A DNA stretch of 33,376 nt from a virus. The DNA lies in the IMG/VR virus record IMGVR_UViG_3300002140_000050, positions 1 to 33,376 of that record. One strand, given 5' to 3'. The notes under the pieces were generated by a model. That model was not told the DNA's origin, made no database searches, and saw only the letters and a program-made list of their open reading frames with translations. Position 1 is the stretch's first letter; every line of letters starts with the position of its first letter. Made by a program: the position numbers and the translations under genes. Shown piece after piece: positions 15,479 to 23,068 of this stretch.

Positions 15479-15954
15479 TTATTCTTAGCATTTACCTTTT
15501 GTAAACCAGTAAATTCGTTTTGTATTTTTGTTGTTGCTTTTGCTAATTTTGTTTTATATGCTGTAACTTCGGCTTCGGTCATTGAAGTTTTAAAAGTTTT
15601 TGCACCTTCTGTTGCAGGAGACATTTGATCGTATTCCATTGCATGGTACACACTACCAATATAATCTGCTGCTTTGGTAATCTTAGCTTGTTGCCAACCT
15701 TCAATGCCTTCTGCCTCTGAAACTGTTTTAAGCATGTCGTGTAGCTTAATAGCATACTTTGCAATTTTATATAATTCAGCACGAGCCATTTGTACTTCAT
15801 GATCTTGCTCAGCAAGATGCGCCATATCGCCCAAACCTTCTTTAACTTTTTTCTTATCTGCTGTTGCTGCTGCATTTCTACGAGCAATTTGCACATCTTT
15901 AAAATCGTTCTTGCCGTCTTTGTTTAAATCTGGTTTAGCTTTTTTAATTGTCAT
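15475..15954 (-). CDS. 159-aa virion-associated-type hypothetical protein with EF-hand-like loop
   Basis: It begins with DLNKDGKNDFKD (residues 9-20), a DxNxDGxxD calcium-loop pattern like dockerin repeats. A helical body follows containing QQAKITKAADYIGSVYH, a segment I have seen in marine T4-like virion proteins. A Lys-rich helical tail ends the protein. The gene has a late-promoter-like motif and a GGAG ribosome site, consistent with late expression. Function unknown. Confidence 0.7.
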   Translation of the reverse strand: MTIKKAKPDLNKDGKNDFKDVQIARRNAAATADKKKVKEGLGDMAHLAEQDHEVQMARAELYKIAKYAIKLHDMLKTVSEAEGIEGWQQAKITKAADYIGSVYHAMEYDQMSPATEGAKTFKTSMTEAEVTAYKTKLAKATTKIQNEFTGLQKVNAKNK

Positions 15955-15967
15955 CTTATTCTCCGGA

Positions 15968-15989
15968 ATACTTGTTAAGTATATTTATC
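15968..15989 (-). promoter_or_regulatory. T4-late-promoter-like motif and leader hairpin
   Basis: GATAAATA on the minus strand (15982-15989; T4 late consensus TATAAATA) lies 27 nt before the ATG at 15954. Directly after it ATACTT-AAC-AAGTAT forms a 6-bp inverted repeat (15968-15982), then CCGGAG. The motif differs from consensus at the first base and overlaps the end of the upstream gene. Confidence 0.4.
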
Positions 15990-16581
15990 GTTTAATTGTC
16001 TTGCCACCAAACAAAGAGACATTTGAGTCTAATGCTGATACCGACTTTGCTTTCTTTTTACTACGAGCAACTGTTGGATTAGAAACAGTTGCAATACTAC
16101 TAGTACCCATTCCTGTTGCAGATTCTGTTGCTGGGGTTGCTTGAGGTTGCTGTACTTGCATTTGATTTGCATATTTTTGCATAATTTCTTGAAATTGTTC
16201 TGGCGAAACGTCGTCGGGATTTTTTGAAAATAATTCATCGTATAGTCTTTTACCATGTACTATAATAACTAATAAAATAGCAATTGGAATTCCGTATTTT
16301 ACTAACGGTCCTAATATAGCTCTAGCGTTGCTAAACAAGTCTAAAATCTCAGGAGCAACTGTAATTCCAAGAGCAAATCTAGTAGATTTTCCCGGATTTC
16401 CTTTCATCCATCGCCCAGTCCATTTCATTCCTTGCCATGCATACTTTGAACCAGAAATAATACCCCTACCTACGTAAGGAGCTAATGTACGTGCCGCGGC
16501 TGCAACTAACGAAAGCCATTCATTAAGTTGTTCTTCGTTAAGTTGTGGTTGTTTATATTCTGTTACTTCATATATTTTCAT
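15985..16581 (-). CDS. 198-aa membrane-segment protein with capsid-targeting-like N-terminus
   Basis: The N-terminus MKIYEVTE resembles the T4 internal-protein head-targeting peptide (MKTYQEFIAE). It continues with VAAAARTLAPYVGRG and KYAWQGMKWTGRWMKG (amphipathic, basic-aromatic), one clear transmembrane helix (GIPIAILLVIIVHG, about residue 95-108), and a low-complexity, Ser/Thr/Gln-rich tail ending in a basic segment (RSKKKAKS). No enzyme motif. It could be a packaged or membrane-acting virion protein. Confidence 0.65.
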   Translation of the reverse strand: MKIYEVTEYKQPQLNEEQLNEWLSLVAAAARTLAPYVGRGIISGSKYAWQGMKWTGRWMKGNPGKSTRFALGITVAPEILDLFSNARAILGPLVKYGIPIAILLVIIVHGKRLYDELFSKNPDDVSPEQFQEIMQKYANQMQVQQPQATPATESATGMGTSSIATVSNPTVARSKKKAKSVSALDSNVSLFGGKTIKR

Positions 16582-16859
16582 GACGACCCTACTAATTTTC
16601 CATCTAACGGATGCTTTGTTCTACCTAGTTTCTTCTTAGGCATTTTGTCACTGCCTCTTGCTTGTTTAGGAGAGTTAACATTTACACTGTCTGCAAATAC
16701 TAGATCTTTTTTCTTATGTTTTTCTTTACGCAACGGAGTAGTTTTTTTATTTTGATCTTTGTGAGCACCTGCTCCAGAACGTTGTGCATATGCTGCAACA
16801 GGATTACGTTGTTTTGGTAGCTCTTGTTTTGCTGCTTCTGTAATATCAAGTATTTTCAT
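16578..16859 (-). CDS. 93-aa basic protein, possible packaged internal head protein
   Basis: A highly basic protein starting MKILDITEAAKQE (I-T-E-A fits the T4 gp21 prohead protease consensus [L/I]xE with a small residue after). It continues with RNPVAAYAQRSGAGAHKDQNK, a type of segment common in marine T4-like head-associated proteins, then KKTTPLRKEKHKKK. The composition (Lys/Arg, Pro) suits binding packaged DNA. Overlaps neighbours by 4 bases on both sides. Confidence 0.65.
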   Translation of the reverse strand: MKILDITEAAKQELPKQRNPVAAYAQRSGAGAHKDQNKKTTPLRKEKHKKKDLVFADSVNVNSPKQARGSDKMPKKKLGRTKHPLDGKLVGSS

Positions 16860-17044
16860 TTTTGTTGTACCAAATTTGTTATAACCGTATCTGGGCCATA
16901 CATTGCTTTTAGTAGCTTTTGTGCTTCTTGTTTATTTTTAGCACTTACTTGAACCGGAATCCATTGACTATAAATGGGCTGGCGAATTTTCACTCGAGCC
17001 GTAAACATTTTAAAATCGTACTTTTTAAATTCTCTTAACAACAT
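16856..17044 (-). CDS. 62-aa hypothetical protein
   Basis: Start set at the ATG at 17044 (protein MLLREFKKYDFKMF), since the alternative TTG at 17059 lies inside the last codons of the previous gene. A small alpha/beta protein with a basic stretch ARVKIRQPIYSQWIPVQV and SAKNKQEAQKLLKAMYG. This resembles small double-psi or dsRBD-like phage proteins, but no family is assigned. Confidence 0.6.
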   Translation of the reverse strand: MLLREFKKYDFKMFTARVKIRQPIYSQWIPVQVSAKNKQEAQKLLKAMYGPDTVITNLVQQK

Positions 17045-17045
17045 A

Positions 17046-18338
17046 TTAGTATTTATCAAAATTAAACAGTTTAGTTTTCGCTTCAGGAATTTCTAAACTG
17101 TGTCCGCCTTCTATAATAGCCCACTCTGCTGCTGTATAACGTGGAATACTATTCTCTGTCATTCCTAAGTTATACAATACGTTAGTTGACTTGCCTTTTA
17201 CATTCTTACTAAGCGTAGGTGGACGTCCGTCCTTGTCTACGTTAAATCCAAACTTAGCAGCTTGCGTTTTGATCTCGTCTGTTCCAACGTCAACCGTGGT
17301 GTTAACACCTTTTACAATTCTACTATCTTCCCATAACGGTCCATTGACTATATTGTCATCTTGACTGATTAGTTTTTGTTTAAGAGAACCAACTAGTTCT
17401 GGAGTCAAATGTCTAGCACGATTAACTTGATTGCTATTAAAGAACAAGTGTACTTCTACTGGTACATCACCTTCTGCTTTTATAACTGCCAGCATACGAT
17501 TACGACCTTCGTGGCCAATAACAGATGCAGGATTATCGGTACCATCTGTACTAATAATTAAAAACGGACTAGCAATTGCACCGCCTTTTTTAATATAATC
17601 AATCATTTCATCTGAAGGTTCTTGACCTAGTTTAGATGCTAGTTTAATAAATGTACTGGGCTTCATTTTAACACGCATACCAAAGTAATCTACTTCGCTG
17701 TTGTTAGGAACATGCCCACGGCCACTTTTATTGTCAATGTTTACTTCTTCTCTAATAGTTGTAATGCCGCCTTTGTGTGTGACAAAGTAAGGGAAGAATT
17801 GTACCCCTGGATACTCTTTTTGTAAATTGATAAACATTTTAATATTGCTCATAGCATCGTCATACAAGCGAACTCTACCAAATTTACCAGTATCTAAATA
17901 CTTTCTAATCCATACTGCTTTACTTTCTGCAGGTGCTATACCCAAGTTACCTGCACGGTGTACATGAACCTTGCTCATGTCAACTCCGTATTTTCTAAAA
18001 GTATCTAAAAACAAATCTTTATTATCAAAGTCTGCTCTTGCAGTAAGCATAATAACTTTACTTGCACCTGCATTTTTAATTATTGCTTTAAGTTTAGCAA
18101 TCATCGGACTGATTGGTATGCTTTCTTTATTAAACTTTTCGGCATTTCTAAATTCGCCAAAGTCAAAGCTCTCACCGTCTTGCAATTGATATGTATTAAA
18201 TTCTTGATTGTTTAAGCTACGAATTTCTCGGCCATCTTTAACAACTTTAATTTGTGCTGTAGTACGGAATAGTGTATCGTCTATATCAAATATAGTCAAT
18301 CCTAATTTTATTTCTTCAAGCAGATCAATTGCTTTCAT
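17046..18338 (-). CDS. HAD phosphatase fused to a ParB/sulfiredoxin-like domain
   Basis: 430 residues. Starts MKAIDLLEE, again like a head-targeting peptide with an LxE cleavage-type site. HAD domain: FDIDDTLF at residues 17-24 (D18 nucleophile, D20), KVIMLTARAD as motif II, and VRLYDDAMSN as the acidic motif IV. A second domain near 230-320 has GMRVKMKPSTF, SPFLII, VIGHEGRNRMLAV (near residue 276) and VPVEVHLF, like the GxHR strand-loop of ParB/sulfiredoxin folds. Function unknown; perhaps a nucleotide or nucleic-acid phosphatase, with the second domain cutting or binding nucleotides. Confidence 0.7.
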   Translation of the reverse strand: MKAIDLLEEIKLGLTIFDIDDTLFRTTAQIKVVKDGREIRSLNNQEFNTYQLQDGESFDFGEFRNAEKFNKESIPISPMIAKLKAIIKNAGASKVIMLTARADFDNKDLFLDTFRKYGVDMSKVHVHRAGNLGIAPAESKAVWIRKYLDTGKFGRVRLYDDAMSNIKMFINLQKEYPGVQFFPYFVTHKGGITTIREEVNIDNKSGRGHVPNNSEVDYFGMRVKMKPSTFIKLASKLGQEPSDEMIDYIKKGGAIASPFLIISTDGTDNPASVIGHEGRNRMLAVIKAEGDVPVEVHLFFNSNQVNRARHLTPELVGSLKQKLISQDDNIVNGPLWEDSRIVKGVNTTVDVGTDEIKTQAAKFGFNVDKDGRPPTLSKNVKGKSTNVLYNLGMTENSIPRYTAAEWAIIEGGHSLEIPEAKTKLFNFDKY

Positions 18339-18562
18339 TTTAGATCATCCCTATATTCTTCGTAAAAGTAATCCATAGGGTTATTGCTAATAAATTCAAA
18401 ATATTCTCCGTCTTTGTTCTTGCCTGATATTTTCTTTGGACCAAGTTTTTTAAAATCAGTTACATAGATAGTATACTCTGTGCCACGATGAGTTATATAT
18501 AATACGTGGTGTGGAAACCAACTTCTCCATAAACGACAAAAAAACTTTTTAATCTTTTTCAT
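18335..18562 (-). CDS. 75-aa basic hypothetical protein
   Basis: The N-terminus is basic and aromatic (MKKIKKFFCRLWRSWFPHH), which could interact with membrane or nucleic acid. A small beta region follows (YITHRGTEYTIYVTD), with an acidic end (DYFYEEYRDDLK). Overlaps both neighbours by 4 bases. No family recognised. Confidence 0.6.
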   Translation of the reverse strand: MKKIKKFFCRLWRSWFPHHVLYITHRGTEYTIYVTDFKKLGPKKISGKNKDGEYFEFISNNPMDYFYEEYRDDLK

Positions 18563-18774
18563 TTCTTACGGCCTCGAAATCCTTTTGTCCCTGTCATGCC
18601 TGGCAAGCTGAACCATAATTTAAACCACTCATCTGTTCCTGGTTTTATATTTTGTTCACGTTCTTTTTTACGATTAGCATTAGCAGCATCGCTTATGTTT
18701 TCTAAAGTATACTCTTTGTATCCTTTAAACTCATTTACTCCTGCGAGCTTTTTAATGTATTCTAATTCATCCAT
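18559..18774 (-). CDS. 71-aa protein with DELxxIKKLAG N-terminal tag
   Basis: ATG at 18774 is chosen over a TTG two codons upstream. The N-terminus MDELEYIKKLAGV resembles the very C-terminus of the 639-aa fusion protein nearby (SELDRIKKLSGI). The rest is basic with low complexity (NRKKEREQNIKPG, then FKLWFSLPGMTGTKGFRGRKK). Probably virion-associated; no enzyme motif. Confidence 0.6.
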   Translation of the reverse strand: MDELEYIKKLAGVNEFKGYKEYTLENISDAANANRKKEREQNIKPGTDEWFKLWFSLPGMTGTKGFRGRKK

Positions 18775-18952
18775 GTTCAAATCTTACTCTTGATCGCGGT
18801 ACATAGTGTTTACGTTCTGTGTATTGTTGCCAATACGCATTACGTTCGTCTGTGCTTGCTCTACGTGCTTCGTGCTCTTTATATTTTTTTATATAATGAG
18901 CTATTTCTTCTTTGCTTTTCCAGCCTTCGTATTTGCTAAACAAAACCGTCAT
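18767..18952 (-). CDS. 61-aa basic helical hypothetical protein
   Basis: The sequence is charged and helical: KSKEEIAHYIKKYKEHEARR followed by NAYWQQYTERKHYVPRSR. It may bind nucleic acid. Its end overlaps the start of the next gene. The gene upstream stops 3 nt before its ATG, giving operon continuity. Confidence 0.6.
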   Translation of the reverse strand: MTVLFSKYEGWKSKEEIAHYIKKYKEHEARRASTDERNAYWQQYTERKHYVPRSRVRFEHG

Positions 18953-18955
18953 TCC

Positions 18956-20875
18956 TTATATTCCTGAAAGTTTTTTAATTCTATCTAGTTCGGATGATTC
19001 GTTTCTACTGCTAAAAAACTTATCAAACTCTGCTGGGTCAACTTTGAAAAACTCGGCTGCGGCATCCTGAGCGTCTTCTGGCTCCATACCTTGTCCTGCT
19101 ACTGCTTCTTTAACTTGTACGTCTGGATTATGCATTTTGAAAAAATCATCAACTGTATCTCGTGTACTAACTTCTAGTCTCCATCCAAGTTGGCTAGCCA
19201 TTTGCTTTGCGAAACGAGTGTATAGTTTTGTTCTACTTGTGCCTGCGTCACCAGACTTATCTGCGCTGAATGAAATTAGTTTAACTGTACTTAAATCTAC
19301 TTTGCTTACCCAGTCACGGATAACAGCTATTACAGTAGCAAATATACTAAACTCATCACCGGCGCCGCTTTTGCCCATTCTGCCGTTTACTGCAAAATCA
19401 ATATTCCAACTCTCATCGCCCTGCATCCATTCAAACATTATCAGCATTAGCCCTGCTGGTGTGTCTGCTTTAGCAACATAATGGTCTTCATCTTGTTTGT
19501 GCCATTGGTATGGATATGGAGTGTCTAATGCTTCTTGTACTTTTTTCCTACCATCTGCAAAGTTTTCTGTTGTAGGTTCTACAACGCCTCTGCTTGGGTG
19601 TTTTAATTTTCTAATAATTTTTGCAAGTATTTGAGCAACACGATCTTTACCAACACCCAACTCTTTTCCTATTGCATCAAACGTCATATCGTGTTGAAAA
19701 CGCATTTGTATAACTTCTTGTTCTCTAGGATTAAGAGTCTTAATAGCAGTTTTTAAATCTATCTTTGCGGCCTTACTTACATCAGTAAACGGGTTTGATT
19801 CATTTGACATTTCGAGCCATTTTTGCCCTAATGCGTTTTGCCCACTTTGAATGGGATTATCATTTATAGAGAATATTCTGCCGCCAGCACCGCGCCCTGC
19901 TCCAGTTGTGCGACTAACAGTAGCAGCCGCAGCTTTAGCAGCCGCCTTTGCTTCGATATCACCAATTAGTTTTTTTATTGCATCCATTCGCATTCTTGGA
20001 GTAAGTTCGAGAGTCTTTTGAAGTGTTGGTTCTACACGCCCGCCATCTTTTGCCAAGTTGTATAAGGCGGCTTTGCCTTGTTTTGATAGTTGTTGTCTAA
20101 CAAAGGCAACATCCTCTGGATGAATATTTAAAATTCCTGCAATAACATATTTAAGTCCTTGCCAAGCTAATCTACTTGCAGCACCGGCACTACTGATAAC
20201 GGCCGCCCCTGCTGCGCCTGCTAATGTGCCTGCTTTTCCTATTATATCATCGGCAGTACCTTCTTCTACAGCGCCACCTAATGCTTTGTCAAGTAATTCA
20301 ACTGCTACAGGTGCGCCATTGCCATATAATAGTTTAGCAGCTTTTAGTTTATCTTCAGGACTCATAGCGGGCCAAGTATTTCTTAATTCACCTGCGCTCT
20401 TGAATTTCATACCGCTGAAGTCAAAGTTAATAGTAGGACCGTATGCCATATATCCCGACTGGTTAGCTGTGTCTAAGTTTTTTCCAGTATATGTCTTCAA
20501 GTATCCTGGTTCGCCATTCTTTTTTGTTTGATCAGGAAGTGGTTGTTCGGTCTTATCTTTAACGCTTCTAACAAACACAATTGCAGTATCGGGCTCTAGT
20601 AGATTATTATAACTCATTGCATTAAAGGGAGATTTAACTTGAATAAATCTATCTTTAGGCACACCGGCCATTGCTGCTAGTTGTTTCTTAACTTCAAACG
20701 GAAATGGTCTTACAGCAGTATCATCGGTTGCAGCAACATAAACATTGTCTTTACCAAATGTTTGCACAGCCCAATCGTATAGACTTTTATGTCCAGGATG
20801 AAATGGATGAAATCCACCCGGCATTACTGCTACTATACGTCTTGCGGTACCCTCAAACAGTTGTCTTAAACGCAT
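18956..20875 (-). CDS. Nucleotidyltransferase fused to sigma-70 region 4 and an unknown C-terminal domain
   Basis: A 639-residue multidomain protein. Residues 1-8 (MRLRQLFE, next Gly) fit a T4-type head-targeting/cleavage peptide. Residues 14-160: nucleotidyltransferase fold with VMPGGFHPFHPGH (HPGH at 26-29). Residues about 205-290: alanine/glycine-rich region with a hydrophobic helix (AWQGLKYVIAGIL). Residues about 377-430: LNPREQEVIQMRF and RVAQILAKIIRKLKHPSR, a near copy of RpoD region 4.2 (helix-turn-helix that contacts the -35 box). Residues about 450-620: unknown domain with ISFSADKS and SRTKLYTRFAKQMA. C-terminal tag DRIKKLSGI. No sigma region 2 is seen. It may be an injected transcription factor, or use the HTH only for DNA binding. 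Confidence 0.8.
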   Translation of the reverse strand: MRLRQLFEGTARRIVAVMPGGFHPFHPGHKSLYDWAVQTFGKDNVYVAATDDTAVRPFPFEVKKQLAAMAGVPKDRFIQVKSPFNAMSYNNLLEPDTAIVFVRSVKDKTEQPLPDQTKKNGEPGYLKTYTGKNLDTANQSGYMAYGPTINFDFSGMKFKSAGELRNTWPAMSPEDKLKAAKLLYGNGAPVAVELLDKALGGAVEEGTADDIIGKAGTLAGAAGAAVISSAGAASRLAWQGLKYVIAGILNIHPEDVAFVRQQLSKQGKAALYNLAKDGGRVEPTLQKTLELTPRMRMDAIKKLIGDIEAKAAAKAAAATVSRTTGAGRGAGGRIFSINDNPIQSGQNALGQKWLEMSNESNPFTDVSKAAKIDLKTAIKTLNPREQEVIQMRFQHDMTFDAIGKELGVGKDRVAQILAKIIRKLKHPSRGVVEPTTENFADGRKKVQEALDTPYPYQWHKQDEDHYVAKADTPAGLMLIMFEWMQGDESWNIDFAVNGRMGKSGAGDEFSIFATVIAVIRDWVSKVDLSTVKLISFSADKSGDAGTSRTKLYTRFAKQMASQLGWRLEVSTRDTVDDFFKMHNPDVQVKEAVAGQGMEPEDAQDAAAEFFKVDPAEFDKFFSSRNESSELDRIKKLSGI

Positions 20876-21261
20876 TAATAAGTTCCTTTACGAAAGTTTT
20901 CTTTTTCGTCATTAAGTATTTTACTAATACATTCCATCTTTTGACTGCTGTTCATAAGGTCTTCAGGAAGTTTTTTAATATCAAACTTTTTAATATATTC
21001 GTTTATTGCTTTTTCGACAATAGGTAGCATACTCTTTTTATTAAATTTTCCACCATGCTTAACTGTTTCTTGAACATTTACCATACATGGATATACATCA
21101 TTTCTATAAAAATCTGGGTCATTCTTCATGAAGACTACAAGATCCTCAACAACGTCCCAGTCAAGTTCGTTGTTGCTGGGCTCACTCATTAACGCTTCGT
21201 TATGAATTTGCATAAGACGGTCGCCCATTTCTCTAATTTGTTCTGCTACGGATTTTACCAT
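20875..21261 (-). CDS. 128-aa hypothetical protein
   Basis: A helical, acidic protein beginning MVKSVAEQIREMGDRLMQ with LDWDVVEDLVVFMKNDPDFY, and a C-terminal region KKFDIKKLPEDLMNSSQKM. No motif identified. It starts by overlapping the preceding small gene's stop (TAATGG). Its position between head-associated genes suggests a late gene. Confidence 0.68.
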   Translation of the reverse strand: MVKSVAEQIREMGDRLMQIHNEALMSEPSNNELDWDVVEDLVVFMKNDPDFYRNDVYPCMVNVQETVKHGGKFNKKSMLPIVEKAINEYIKKFDIKKLPEDLMNSSQKMECISKILNDEKENFRKGTY

Positions 21262-21419
21262 TATGCTTCTCTCTTATAAGTACTTAATTGTTCTACAAGG
21301 AACCCTTTATGATTACCTATACCACTACCCATGGAGTCATTTACATCTTTAGTAGCGTGTCTACTAATGTAATATTTTCCATTTATATGGTTAGTTATTT
21401 TATAGATAATATAATACAT
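21261..21419 (-). CDS. 52-aa GIY-YIG-like N-terminal fragment
   Basis: The protein begins MYYIIYKITNHINGKYYISRH and contains MGSGIG. It is very like the first part of phage GIY-YIG endonucleases (YKITNxxNGKxYIGxH ... YxGSG), but has YIS for YIG and stops at 52 residues, before the catalytic Glu/Asn helices. Start and stop overlap both neighbours, so it is translated. It may be a shrunken, nuclease-dead remnant. Confidence 0.6.
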   Translation of the reverse strand: MYYIIYKITNHINGKYYISRHATKDVNDSMGSGIGNHKGFLVEQLSTYKREA

Positions 21420-21982
21420 CACCAGGCCCTACAACTCCAATATCTTGCAGATGTTCTAGGCCCAGGATTATCACAATTGTGTCTTGCACGGAAACTTCTT
21501 CTACGTGCTGGGTTTGATTTCTTAATACGCATATTAGGATCACCAAAGTTAACTTTGACTACATTGCCATTTGGTTTTTTAACATATACTTTAAACTTCT
21601 TTACATCGCCTTGCATAGGCTTGCCTAGCGAAACTTTACGGCCTTGATATTCTGCTTCGTCTAATGCATCGTCTTCATTGAACCACATAACATCGTATTC
21701 TTCAAAGAAGTCATCGCCTTCGTATGTCTCCTCGTCTAATTCTTCGCCTTCGGTACTGATTTCGATATCAAAGTCACTGTAGCCCATTTCAAACATATAG
21801 TTGGCTAAACGACTAGCATATTCGTCTGATTCATCTTCACTGAGTTGTTTAGGTAGCGGAATTTGTATAACTGTAGCACCTTGGTCAGTTTCGAACATAA
21901 CTTGTTCTGAAAATATAGAACGATCTAGTCCTTCGACTAGGGTTTCGTTCTTTTCCATTATTATATTTACAAAGTGTTCCAT
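21419..21982 (-). CDS. 187-aa conserved phage protein with a Cys-rich C-terminal 'RARHNCD' motif
   Basis: The N-terminal half is acidic (EGEELDEETYEGDDFFEEYD). The C-terminus carries KVNFGDPNMRIKKS, RRRSFRARHNCDNPG and RYWSCRAW, a terminal block I recognise from T4-like marine phages where it ends proteins of unknown, probably virion-associated function. The two cysteines in the basic tail may bind metal or nucleic acid. A protease or scaffold role cannot be shown. Starts near a short leader with no clear motif. Confidence 0.68.
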   Translation of the reverse strand: MEHFVNIIMEKNETLVEGLDRSIFSEQVMFETDQGATVIQIPLPKQLSEDESDEYASRLANYMFEMGYSDFDIEISTEGEELDEETYEGDDFFEEYDVMWFNEDDALDEAEYQGRKVSLGKPMQGDVKKFKVYVKKPNGNVVKVNFGDPNMRIKKSNPARRRSFRARHNCDNPGPRTSARYWSCRAW

Positions 21983-21990
21983 TTTATATC

Positions 21991-22356
21991 CTAATGATTT
22001 AATAATATACTAGTAACCGAGCCGTCTGTCCAATTACTTACAACAGCTCTAACCCATATATAATTTCCAGTAAAGTTTTTAATAAATGAACCATCACTGT
22101 TGGCACTATCAGCCGCTGTACTTGTGTGTACTGCACTAGTAACGGTAAACCAATCTGCCTCAACTGGTGTTGTAGACAGTGTTGCTTGCATGTTGATAGT
22201 TCCTATGAACCCTACTACATTATATTGGACAGTATGAAACCCATCACTACGACTGTAGTATCCATCACCTTTAAAGGCAGTTCCAGTGACAACAGTTTCG
22301 GTGCTGTCTCCTGGGTGTGTTTGAATTGATAAAATTATTTCGCTATTGTATGACAT
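21991..22356 (-). CDS. 121-aa beta-sandwich-like structural protein
   Basis: All-beta composition with repeated Thr/Val strands (EIILSIQTH, TVTSAVHTSTAADS, NYIWVRAVVSNW). Resembles decoration- or tail-type proteins of marine phages. No catalytic residues. The ATG lies 5 nt after the preceding gene's stop codon. Confidence 0.65.
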   Translation of the reverse strand: MSYNSEIILSIQTHPGDSTETVVTGTAFKGDGYYSRSDGFHTVQYNVVGFIGTINMQATLSTTPVEADWFTVTSAVHTSTAADSANSDGSFIKNFTGNYIWVRAVVSNWTDGSVTSILLNH

Positions 22357-22360
22357 GTAA

Positions 22361-23068
22361 CTATTTATCTATATTTGCTTTACATACAAGTTTATCTATT
22401 CTGCTAATATTATCACCTATCATCAGTTGTAATAGAAAAATAACATTTTCGTCACGTACATATATATATTGTCCTTGTATATACGAGTATTCATTACTCA
22501 AATTCTTCATTAATATTGGACCTACTTGTACTTTATTACGATTGTTTAGTAACCAAACTCGAAATTCGGGTTTTGGTGCTTTTCTTCCAAATGTAATCTT
22601 GTAAGGAAAGCGAGGTAGCTTATCAACTATAATAGTGTTTGCATTATTTTTTAAAAATTCAACAACACTATCGTCTGGTTCCCAAAATTCTACACTATTA
22701 GTTTTTAATTTTTTAGATAACTTAATAAGGATGTCTTTGTGATTTGTATATATTATTAAAGTATTGTATTCACATCGTATTAAGTGACCTAACGAATTGC
22801 GTAAAGCGGTGTATATGCTATTAGCATCAAGCAGTTCGTCGGTTGATATAACTATACTTGCTCTAAATTTTTTAATAGTTGCCTGTTCGCCATTTCGTGA
22901 ATCGTTATAATAGCTATCAATTCGTTCTTTGGCATAGGCAAGTGTCCCATTTTTATTCTTTTGAAGATCAGTGCGGAAAATACCTGCTAAAGGAGTTATT
23001 ATCTTTAGTTTATACAGGTATTTTCCGTAATGTAGTTTTTTTGACTCACAAAGTCTGAGTTTGCTCAT
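22361..23068 (-). CDS. 235-aa hypothetical protein
   Basis: No family recognised. The sequence shows a basic N-terminus ([19 protein letters not shown]), then ASIVISTDELLDANSIYTAL, a central alpha/beta section (LIIYTNHKDILIKLSKK) and a C-terminal VRDENVIFLLQLMIG. It overlaps the end of the ClpA-like gene by 23 nt. It may be phage-specific and its lineage is unclear. Confidence 0.65.
   Translation of the reverse strand: MSKLRLCESKKLHYGKYLYKLKIITPLAGIFRTDLQKNKNGTLAYAKERIDSYYNDSRNGEQATIKKFRASIVISTDELLDANSIYTALRNSLGHLIRCEYNTLIIYTNHKDILIKLSKKLKTNSVEFWEPDDSVVEFLKNNANTIIVDKLPRFPYKITFGRKAPKPEFRVWLLNNRNKVQVGPILMKNLSNEYSYIQGQYIYVRDENVIFLLQLMIGDNISRIDKLVCKANIDK

Noticed and set aside
17050-17057. GATAAATA late-type motif before the 62-aa gene
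   Set aside because: It encodes the last residues of the HAD fusion gene and is too close to the ATG for a transcript leader.
22362-22369. GATAAATA late-type motif before the 121-aa gene
   Set aside because: It is the Asp-Lys-stop end of the preceding gene and only 5 nt from the ATG, leaving no leader.
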